From the NCBI GenBank assembly GCA_945897475.1, contig CAMDFL010000017.1, forward strand, positions 1 through 41,743: a stretch of 41,743 nt of DNA. Reading direction: 5' to 3'. The DNA is from Bordetella parapertussis. Its GTDB lineage: Bacteria; Pseudomonadota; Gammaproteobacteria; Burkholderiales; SG8-39. Position numbers and translations under genes: made by a program. The notes beneath the pieces were generated by a model. That model was not told where the DNA came from. It saw only the letters and a program-made list of their open reading frames with translations, and ran no database searches. Positions 35,855 to 41,743 of the stretch are shown in pieces (the first letter of the stretch is position 1; every line of letters starts with the position of its first letter).

Positions 35855-36877
35855 ATGCATCGAATGTCTCGATCCATGCAGCTGTGCATTCGTATGAAGA
35901 ATATTCAATTTCGAATTCAATTGTGCATTCAATTGTGCATTCAATTGTGCATTCCGTTCGGCTTGTATCATTTGCGCCTTGATCATTTGAGGCAGGCGGC
36001 GGCGTTTCTGTTCCTATTGTGTGCAGGGGGCATTGCCATCGCGCAGGATGTCGCCGACAACGTCGCCGGCCCCTACGTACCCACGCCCTGGGTGATCGTC
36101 GACGAAATGCTCAAGCTGGCCGATATCACCGCCGCCGATACTGTCTATGACCTGGGATCGGGGGACGGGCGCCTGGTCATCACTTCGGCCAAACGATATG
36201 GCGCGCGCGGCGTGGGAATCGAGTTGCAGGACAAATTGGTCGAACTCGCTCGTGTCGAGGCCAGGACCGAAGGCATGGACGCCAGAGTGCGCTTCAAGCA
36301 GGGCGACCTGTTCGAGGAAAGCTATATTGATGCGAGCGTGGTGACGCTATATCTGCTGCCAAGATTCGTGACTCGCCTGGTACCCAAGCTGCGTGCCGAG
36401 CTCAAACCCGGTTCGCGCATTGTCTCGCACGATTATCAGCTCTCGCCCTGGCCGCCGGATAAGGTGTTGACCTTTGAGGCCGACGAAAAAGAGGCGATCA
36501 CCGGTTCAAAGCGAACCACGCTTTATTACTACCTGGTGCCGGCAAGCGTGGCCGGCCGATGGCATTTGTCGCTGCCTGCGGCGTGGTTTGCCGAACCGCT
36601 AAGCCTGGATTTGACGCAAAACCTTGATGGCGTCGAAGGTAAGGGTTCCGTCGGAGGGGACAGCTTTACGGTTCGCGACGCCACGGTGCGCGGCGAGCGT
36701 GTGCGTTTCGCCATTATGACGCGTGGCCGCTACCTGATACTGACCGGCAGCATTGCCAACGGGCGCATGCAGGGCGAAGTTGTTTGGGCGGGACAACGTG
36801 AAACCTGGAGCGCGAGCCTGCAATCTGCGCAGGCGCTCTCCGCCGACTTGCCTTCCACCCAGCCGCGCAAACCCTGA
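35855..36877 (+). CDS. Putative exported class I SAM-dependent methyltransferase (paralogue 2)
   Basis: Paralogue of the upstream gene, same layout: a leader, then GPYVPTPWVIVDEMLKLA, motif I YDLGSGDGRLVITSA, GVGIELQ, YLLPRFVTRLVPKLRAELKPG, VSHDYQL and a beta-rich C-terminal extension. The frame is open from an ATG at 35855 (340 aa), but the true start is uncertain. Several ATG/TTG codons are possible, and a TTG at 35987 gives a compact signal peptide with a likely cleavage after GGIAIA. Before it, a 12-bp repeat encodes IQLC units. No strong ribosome-binding site distinguishes the choices. The two genes probably arose by tandem duplication. Confidence 0.72.
   Translation: MHRMSRSMQLCIRMKNIQFRIQLCIQLCIQLCIPFGLYHLRLDHLRQAAAFLFLLCAGGIAIAQDVADNVAGPYVPTPWVIVDEMLKLADITAADTVYDLGSGDGRLVITSAKRYGARGVGIELQDKLVELARVEARTEGMDARVRFKQGDLFEESYIDASVVTLYLLPRFVTRLVPKLRAELKPGSRIVSHDYQLSPWPPDKVLTFEADEKEAITGSKRTTLYYYLVPASVAGRWHLSLPAAWFAEPLSLDLTQNLDGVEGKGSVGGDSFTVRDATVRGERVRFAIMTRGRYLILTGSIANGRMQGEVVWAGQRETWSASLQSAQALSADLPSTQPRKP
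35906..35953 (+). repeat. 12-bp tandem repeat (4 units) at the 5' end of paralogue 2
   Basis: Units CAATTTCGAATT (35906), then CAATTGTGCATT three times (35918, 35930, 35942). A further diverged copy is at 35879-35890. In the methyltransferase frame the identical units read IQLC. Confidence 0.85.
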
Positions 36878-36883
36878 TCTCTG

Positions 36884-36932
36884 GGTAAAATAGCACTGGC
36901 CGTAAAATCCCCTTGTCGTAAAATCTCATGGG
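36884..36932 (+). repeat. 16-17 bp repeat with TAAAAT units upstream of MEMO-AMMECR1
   Basis: Three consecutive units (36884, 36901, 36917) begin GGTAAAAT or CGTAAAAT. Each contains a TAAAAT that could serve as a -10 box. The last lies 18 bp before the MEMO-AMMECR1 ATG. Confidence 0.55.
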
Positions 36933-36950
36933 TCAACGCAGGGACTGCCA

Positions 36951-38327
36951 ATGAACGTCAGAGCCGCCGCGGTAGCCGGAGTGTTCTACCCCCGCGAGCC
37001 TGCGATTTTGGCCGGTGAAATCGCAGATCATCTCGAACAAGCCAATGAAGATCGGCTTTGTCCGGGATTTCCTAAGATAGTGATTGTGCCGCACGCCGGT
37101 TTTATCTATTCCGGGGCTGTGGCCGCGCATGCCTATGATTTGTTGCGCCCGGCGCGTGGTGTGGTCAAGCGGGTGGTGCTTATGGGGCCTTGCCACCGTG
37201 TTGCGGTCAAAGGCCTGGCACTTCCGGGGGCCGATGCTTTCGATACGCCTCTGGGCCGAATACCTATCGATTCGGAAGGTGAAAAACTCGTTCGCTGCCT
37301 GCCGCAGGTATGCGTGTCCTCGGCCACCCATGCAAAAGAGCATTCCATTGAAGTGCAATTGCCTTTTTTGCAGCAGGTATTGGGGCCGTTCAGCCTGCTG
37401 CCGTTCGTGGTCGGCGAGGCAAGCGCCCAACAGGTCGCCGAAGTCATTGAAACGCTATGGGGCGGCGATGAGACTTTGTTTGTCATCAGCTCTGACATGT
37501 CTCACTACCACAGCTACGACGCGGCACGCGCCATGGACCAGGGCACCGCCGATGCGATCATGAATCTCACCCCTGGCATCAAGCACGAACAGGCGTGCGG
37601 CGCCACGCCCATCTCCGGTGCTTTGCTGGTTGCGCAACGACGTGGTCTGCGTCCGCGATTGCTCGATCTTCGCAATTCGGGGGATACCGCCGGCGGCCGG
37701 GATCGCGTGGTCGGTTATGCGTCCTTTGCGATCGACGCCGAGCCGCGCGCCTATAGCGCGGAGCAGGGAAGTTTGCTGCTTGGCGCGGCGCGACAATCCA
37801 TAGTCGCCGCGCTGACCGCGGCGAACCTGCCCATCTTGCCAAACGAGCGCTGGCTGCGTGAACTTCGTTCGACCTTTGTCACATTGAAGCAAAACGGAAG
37901 CTTGCGTGGCTGCATCGGCATGCTCGATGCGGCGCGGCCCCTGGGCGCCGATGTCATGGCCAATGCGCGCGCGGCGGCAATGGGAGATCCGCGTTTCAAG
38001 CCACTGACGGGACCTGAATTGGAAATGCTCAACATTGAGGTGTCGATTCTTTCAAGGCCTGCGCGAATCGCTTTCGAGGATCATGCCGACCTGATTCGCC
38101 AATTGGAACCGGGCAAGGATGGTCTCATCATCGAGTCGGGCAGCGGTGCGGCATCACGGCGCGGTACTTTTTTACCCCAAGTGTGGGAGAGCATTCCCGA
38201 GCCTGAAAGTTTTATATCCCAGATCAAATTGAAGGCCGGCATGCCGGCTGACACGCGCTCTACCGCCTGCCGTTTCAAGCGCTACCGCGTGGTGAAATGG
38301 ATTGAAACCGGGACGGCGCACACATGA
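36951..38327 (+). CDS. MEMO-AMMECR1 fusion (AmmeMemoRadiSam proteins B and A)
   Basis: A 458-aa fusion of two conserved domains of unclear biochemical role. Residues ~1-262 are MEMO, with putative metal ligands at His48 (VPHAGF), His82 (GPCH), His185/187 (SDMSHYH) and Cys216 (ACGATP). These positions correspond to the ligand set known for human MEMO1. Residues ~270-455 are AMMECR1, with the hallmark LRGCIG at 318-323. A radical SAM enzyme overlaps its end by ATGA, completing the AmmeMemoRadiSam set. The MEMO domain resembles class III extradiol dioxygenases in fold. Cytoplasmic; no signal peptide. No substrate can be named. Confidence 0.9.
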   Translation: MNVRAAAVAGVFYPREPAILAGEIADHLEQANEDRLCPGFPKIVIVPHAGFIYSGAVAAHAYDLLRPARGVVKRVVLMGPCHRVAVKGLALPGADAFDTPLGRIPIDSEGEKLVRCLPQVCVSSATHAKEHSIEVQLPFLQQVLGPFSLLPFVVGEASAQQVAEVIETLWGGDETLFVISSDMSHYHSYDAARAMDQGTADAIMNLTPGIKHEQACGATPISGALLVAQRRGLRPRLLDLRNSGDTAGGRDRVVGYASFAIDAEPRAYSAEQGSLLLGAARQSIVAALTAANLPILPNERWLRELRSTFVTLKQNGSLRGCIGMLDAARPLGADVMANARAAAMGDPRFKPLTGPELEMLNIEVSILSRPARIAFEDHADLIRQLEPGKDGLIIESGSGAASRRGTFLPQVWESIPEPESFISQIKLKAGMPADTRSTACRFKRYRVVKWIETGTAHT

Positions 38328-39463
38328 CAGCTATCGCTTCCGCCGAGATGCCGGCCGCCAACGCGCGCTACCCCGGCCGCTGGTGGCATTTGTTGGACGA
38401 CGGCAGATTGCAGTGCGATTTGTGTCCGCGAGATTGCAAGCTTCATGTCGGTCAGCGCGGCGCCTGTTTTGTTCGCATGCGCGGCGAGGGTGAAGATAGC
38501 GGGCAATTATTTCTGACCACGTACGGGCGATCCTCGGGTTTCTGCGTCGACCCGATCGAGAAAAAGCCGCTCAATCATTTTTATCCTGGCACCAGCGTTT
38601 TGTCATTTGGCACCGCTGGCTGCAACCTGGCCTGCAAGTTCTGCCAGAACTGGGATATTTCAAAATCGCGCGATTTCGACCGGCTCGCCGACCAGGCAAG
38701 TCCTGAATCTATAGCCAGCGCCGCCGTGGAGCTGGGTTGCAAAAGCGTCGCCTTCACCTACAACGATCCGGTGATCTTCGCCGAATACGCCATGGAGGTG
38801 GCCGATGCCTGTCGCGAGCGCGGCGTGAAATCGGTGGCGGTCACTGCGGGCTATATGCATGCCACGCCGCGCGCCGAGTTTTGTTCCAAGATGGACGCCG
38901 CCAATGTTGATCTCAAGGCGTTCACAGAGGATTTCTATTTCAAGGTTACCGGCTCGCACCTCAATGCCGTGCTCGATACGCTGGTGTATCTTCGGCATGA
39001 GACGCAAGTGTGGTTTGAAATCACCACTCTGTTGATCCCTGGCGCCAACGATTCAAGTTCCGAGATCGAGGCCCTGAGCGCTTGGGTGATGAAGGAGTTG
39101 GGGCCCGAGGTGCCATTGCATTTCACCGCGTTCCATCCGGACTACAAGATGCGCGACCGGCCGGCGACGCCGCCGGCGACGCTCACCCGTGCGCGTGACA
39201 TTGCCATGGCGCATGGCCTGCATTATGTCTATACCGGCAACGTGCATGACGCCGAGGGCGGTTCGACGATATGCCCGCATTGCGCCAACGCACTGGTGGT
39301 GCGGGATTGGCATAACATCCTCAATTACCGCATCGGCGAGGATGGCAACTGCCTTGAGTGCCAGGGCAAGATCGCCGGACGATTCCAGAAATTCACCAAG
39401 CCTTTTGGATCGCGGCGCATACCTGTGACCCTAGGAATTAAAATGGGGCCAGGCTCAAATTAA
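38324..39463 (+). CDS. AmmeMemoRadiSam system radical SAM enzyme
   Basis: Radical SAM protein of 379 aa paired with MEMO and AMMECR1. The 4Fe-4S motif is CNLACKFC (Cys100, Cys104, Cys107) within FGTAGCNLACKFCQNW. An N-terminal cysteine cluster CDLCPRDC (31-38) and a C-terminal CPHC/CLEC pair may bind zinc or further clusters. The architecture resembles pyruvate formate-lyase activating enzymes, but no glycyl radical partner is encoded nearby. The product is unknown. The last ~10 residues (GIKMGPGSN) are encoded by a REP-like repeat that begins at 39441, so the gene's natural end may have been earlier. Coupled to the upstream gene by ATGA. Confidence 0.9.
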   Translation: MTAIASAEMPAANARYPGRWWHLLDDGRLQCDLCPRDCKLHVGQRGACFVRMRGEGEDSGQLFLTTYGRSSGFCVDPIEKKPLNHFYPGTSVLSFGTAGCNLACKFCQNWDISKSRDFDRLADQASPESIASAAVELGCKSVAFTYNDPVIFAEYAMEVADACRERGVKSVAVTAGYMHATPRAEFCSKMDAANVDLKAFTEDFYFKVTGSHLNAVLDTLVYLRHETQVWFEITTLLIPGANDSSSEIEALSAWVMKELGPEVPLHFTAFHPDYKMRDRPATPPATLTRARDIAMAHGLHYVYTGNVHDAEGGSTICPHCANALVVRDWHNILNYRIGEDGNCLECQGKIAGRFQKFTKPFGSRRIPVTLGIKMGPGSN

Positions 39464-39553
39464 TTTGGGGTTGGAAAGAAAACGAGGCCAGACTCGAATT
39501 AATCTGGCGACATTATGGGGCTCGATGAATCACCGAGCCTGGCCCATTTTTTT
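39441..39553. repeat. REP-like element with inverted ends and internal direct copy
   Basis: AAATGGGGCCAGGCTC (39441-39456) is complementary to GAGCCTGGCCCATTTT (39535-39550) apart from one C. A related direct copy GAGGCCAGACTCGAATTAAT starts at 39484. The right end runs into TTTTTTT, so it can terminate transcription before recA. Motifs of this kind (GGGGTCAGACTCGAATTAAT-like) are, from memory, frequent in betaproteobacterial genomes as REP sequences linked to Y1-type transposases. No transposase is present here. Confidence 0.7.
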
Positions 39554-39578
39554 GCAGGAGTCTTTATTAGAAAGCTTC

Positions 39579-39593
39579 CTGTCAGTATCGCAG
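39579..39593 (+). promoter_or_regulatory. Weak LexA-box-like sequence upstream of recA
   Basis: CTG-N9-CAG (in CTGTCAGTATCGCAG) resembles but does not fit the CTG-N10-CAG pattern of a LexA box. It is the only palindromic candidate between the REP-like element and recA. Confidence 0.25.
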
Positions 39594-39695
39594 GTCAACC
39601 CATGGAGATGAAACGACGTTATGCCAAAATATAAAGCAAGAAAAGACAGAGACGATAGTGACAACAACTCAGAAATAGAGGATGTAAAAGGACCC

Positions 39696-40721
39696 ATGGA
39701 AGAGAACAAGAGCAAGGCCTTGCAGGCCGCGCTCGCCCAAATAGAAAAGCAATTTGGCAAGGGCTCCATCATGCGCATGGACTCTGCCGCCATAACCGAT
39801 ATTGAAGTGGTTTCCACAGGCTCATTGGGCCTGGATGTGGCTCTGGGCGTGGGCGGTCTGCCGCGCGGCCGCGTGGTGGAAATCTATGGCCCGGAATCCT
39901 CGGGCAAGACCACGCTGACCTTGTCGGTCATCGCGCAGATGCAGAAAGTCGGCGGAACAGCTGCCTTCATCGATGCCGAGAACGCGCTCGATCCGCAATA
40001 CGCCGCGAAACTCGGCGTGAACATTGATGAACTTTTGATTTCGCAACCCGATACCGGCGAGCAGGCGCTGGAAATCGCCGACATGCTGGTGCGCTCCGGC
40101 TCGGTCGATGTCATCGTCATCGATTCTGTGGCTGCGCTCACGCCCAAGGCTGAGATCGAAGGTGAGATGGGTGAACCGCAAATGGGTTTGCAGGCGCGTC
40201 TGATGAGCCAGGCGCTGCGCAAACTCACCGCCAACATCAAGCGAACCAACACCCTGGTGATTTTCATTAACCAGATTCGAATGAAAATTGGTGTCATGTT
40301 CGGCAATCCCGAGACCACCACCGGCGGCAATGCCTTGAAGTTTTATGCCTCGGTGCGCCTGGACATTCGCCGTATCGGCGCGATCAAAAAGAACGACGAA
40401 GTGATCGGCTCGGAGACGCGCGTAAAAGTGGTGAAGAACAAAGTTGCGCCGCCGTTCCGCGAAGCGATCTTCGACATTCTCTACGGCAAGGGCATCTCGC
40501 GCGAAGGCGAGATCCTCGAATTGGGCGTCAACGCCGATATCGTCGAAAAATCGGGAGCCTGGTACGGCTACAACAAGGAACGCATCGGCCAAGGCAAGGA
40601 CAACGCCCGTGATTTTCTCGAAGAGCACGGCGCCATGGCGGTGGAAATAGAGAACCGCATTCGCGAAAAGCTTGGTGTTCGCAGCGCAGCGCCGCAAACG
40701 GTGGGTGTAGAAGCGACCTAG
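39696..40721 (+). CDS. recA: RecA recombinase
   Basis: ATP-dependent DNA strand exchange and SOS co-protease. Starting at 39696, the sequence [27 protein letters not shown] matches the family start. Walker [11 protein letters not shown] and [19 protein letters not shown] follow, then [30 protein letters not shown]. Length 341 aa. AAGGACCC precedes this ATG. An in-frame ATG at 39621 would add 25 hydrophilic residues ([18 protein letters not shown]) not seen in typical RecA; it has a GGAGATGAAA upstream and cannot be dismissed. recX follows after 37 bp. Confidence 0.95.
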   Translation: MEENKSKALQAALAQIEKQFGKGSIMRMDSAAITDIEVVSTGSLGLDVALGVGGLPRGRVVEIYGPESSGKTTLTLSVIAQMQKVGGTAAFIDAENALDPQYAAKLGVNIDELLISQPDTGEQALEIADMLVRSGSVDVIVIDSVAALTPKAEIEGEMGEPQMGLQARLMSQALRKLTANIKRTNTLVIFINQIRMKIGVMFGNPETTTGGNALKFYASVRLDIRRIGAIKKNDEVIGSETRVKVVKNKVAPPFREAIFDILYGKGISREGEILELGVNADIVEKSGAWYGYNKERIGQGKDNARDFLEEHGAMAVEIENRIREKLGVRSAAPQTVGVEAT

Positions 40722-40758
40722 GAGGCGGCGGAGTTTAGGGAAAGATGCAAACGGGGCG

Positions 40759-41211
40759 ATGAAAAGCACGCCTTCCCTGCGCGATCGTGCGCTGCGCTAT
40801 CTGGCGCAGCGCGAGCACAGCCGGGCCGAATTGGTCAGAAAGCTCGGGCCGCACGCGCAGTCCGAGGATGAGCTCGTGGCCGTGCTCGACGCCTTGACCG
40901 CGAACCGCCAGCTGTCCGATGAACGCTATGCAGATGCGCGCTCGCGCCAGCTATCCAAGAAATACAGCTCGGCGCATATCCTGCACGACCTGAAATCGCG
41001 AGGAGTCGATGTGGACCTCGCCAAACAGACTGCTGCAGCCGCACGCGATGGCGACCTCGAACGCGCCCGCGCTATCTGGCGCCGAAAATTTCGCGCCCCT
41101 CCCGCCAACAGAGAAGATAGGGCACGGCATATGCGATTTCTTCAATCGCGCGGATTTTCGTTTGAGGTGATTCGCGCGGTGTTGGAGGGCAATGGCGAAT
41201 CGGAAGATTGA
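40759..41211 (+). CDS. recX: RecX, RecA regulatory protein
   Basis: Small helical protein that binds RecA filaments and limits their activity. The 150-aa sequence shows LRDRALRYLAQREHSRAELVRKL and NRQLSDERYADARSRQ, the three-helix repeats of RecX, and the C-terminal RHMRFLQSRGFSFEVIRAVL. Location directly after recA is conserved. Confidence 0.93.
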   Translation: MKSTPSLRDRALRYLAQREHSRAELVRKLGPHAQSEDELVAVLDALTANRQLSDERYADARSRQLSKKYSSAHILHDLKSRGVDVDLAKQTAAAARDGDLERARAIWRRKFRAPPANREDRARHMRFLQSRGFSFEVIRAVLEGNGESED

Positions 41212-41544
41212 TCGCAGGTATTTGTAAATTGGTGATTGCGGGCAGGCAATACTGCAAATAATTTCTTCGTCGACATTTAACCAGTTTTATTTTTCAAGTG
41301 TTTTTGCGGCCATTGTCTTTACGGCTAGAGCGACGCCAAAGTGCGCGGTGCGAGGAAGGCCGCATTCGCGGTTTCTTATGGGTTTTGAGGAAAAAGTCAC
41401 GATTTTGGCGGGTCGCGCCGCTAGCGTGCTTGCTCAGTCATTTTCATCGGCGGATAGTCTTCTGTCAGGTGGGGTTGTTGGGCGAATTTCATACCGGAGT
41501 TCGCGCGCATTTTGAATGCGCATCAATCCCGCCGGGGAGGGTGC
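41212..41544. other. Non-coding gap between recX and the exoprotein gene
   Basis: About 330 bp with no convincing gene on either strand. GTATTTG and CAAATA near 41218-41262 form only a weak inverted pairing. The stretch is more AT-rich in its first half, compatible with a promoter for the following gene, but no clear -35/-10 pair or riboswitch was recognised. GGGGAGGG at 41534-41541 serves as ribosome-binding site for the next gene. Confidence 0.5.
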
Positions 41545-41743
41545 GTGGTAGAGCGAAAAAACAGTCGCTGGCAACCGCGACAAAAAGCCTTGGTAGCGCT
41601 GGTGGCAGCGTGTTTTGCCTTGCCCGAAGTGCATGCCAATCCGGTTGGCCCCCAAGTGGTCAACGGCCAGGCGAGCATCGTCGCCAACGGCTCGACGCTC
41701 TCTGTTACCAACACCCCCGGCGCGGTGATCAACTGGCAGGGTT
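41545..41743 (+). CDS. Two-partner-secretion exoprotein (TpsA / filamentous haemagglutinin N-terminus), 3' truncated
   Basis: Only the first ~66 residues are in the window. The GTG at 41545 is preceded by GGGGAGGG. A basic N-terminus (VERKNSRWQPRQK) and a hydrophobic signal segment (ALVALVAACFALPEVHA) lead into NPVGPQVVNGQASIVANGST and LSVTNTPGAVINWQG. That is the opening of the haemagglutination-activity (TPS) domain, which a TpsB outer-membrane pore recognises for secretion. The full protein is likely large and repetitive. Partner gene and cargo type are outside the window. Confidence 0.8.
   Translation, partial: MVERKNSRWQPRQKALVALVAACFALPEVHANPVGPQVVNGQASIVANGSTLSVTNTPGAVINWQG

Noticed and set aside
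41212..41544. Cyclic di-GMP riboswitch before the exoprotein
   Set aside because: No GEMM-type conserved core could be located by eye.

Overview
The window looks like a chromosomal segment of a betaproteobacterium (moderately high GC). Nitrosomonadales-like is a guess from gene order and protein style, not a measured placement. The evidence is a division and cell-wall (dcw) cluster followed by lpxC, a DciA-family gene, an M23 peptidase, secA, argJ, a DUF815 ATPase and a MutT-ThiE fusion. Further on come pilC-pilD-coaE/zapD, a ffh-rpsP-rimM-trmD-rplS block, a RibBX-type riboflavin gene, and recA-recX. No tRNA, rRNA, CRISPR array or intact insertion sequence was recognised.

Layout. 1-9.7 kb (+): ftsW (5' end outside), murG, murC, murB, ddlB, ftsQ, ftsA, ftsZ, lpxC. 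Most of these genes overlap by 4 bp, so peptidoglycan precursor synthesis and divisome assembly are translationally coupled. 9.7-17.3 kb: dciA-like (-), M23 peptidase, secA, argJ, DUF815 ATPase, mutT-thiE. 17.3-20.3 kb: two long perfect or near-perfect hairpins, then a minus-strand accessory unit. That unit encodes a disordered protein, a membrane coiled-coil protein, a small protein with a CheZ-type D-x3-Q motif, and a frameshifted CheY that also lost its phospho-acceptor Asp. 20.3-20.85 kb: terminators and a decayed fragment resembling an AbiEii-type nucleotidyltransferase. 20.85-27.15 kb (-): a coaE-zapD fusion, pilD, pilC, a CNNM/CBS transporter-like gene and a CcsA-like gene. 27.2-34.9 kb (+): ffh, rpsP, rimM, trmD, rplS, ribBX, ribH, nusB, thiL, pgpA, pncC. 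34.9-39.5 kb (+): two paralogous methyltransferases with signal peptides, then the AmmeMemoRadiSam pair (MEMO-AMMECR1 fusion plus radical SAM enzyme). 39.4-41.7 kb (+): a REP-like inverted element, recA, recX, and the start of a two-partner-secretion exoprotein that runs off the window.

The most unusual signal is a recurrent class of short, degenerate tandem repeats at gene 5' ends. They have different unit lengths and sequences: 16 bp at ftsA, 23 bp at coaE-zapD, 33 bp at rimM, 21 bp before pilC, 13 bp before secA, 16 bp before MEMO-AMMECR1, and 12 bp inside the 5' coding ends of both methyltransferases. At ftsA, coaE-zapD and rimM the repeat contains the start codon. In the first methyltransferase it encodes the signal-peptide hydrophobic core. 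Other points worth attention are the CoaE-ZapD fusion, the degenerate chemotaxis-like unit, the exported methyltransferase pair, and a dispersed ~85 bp element present twice.
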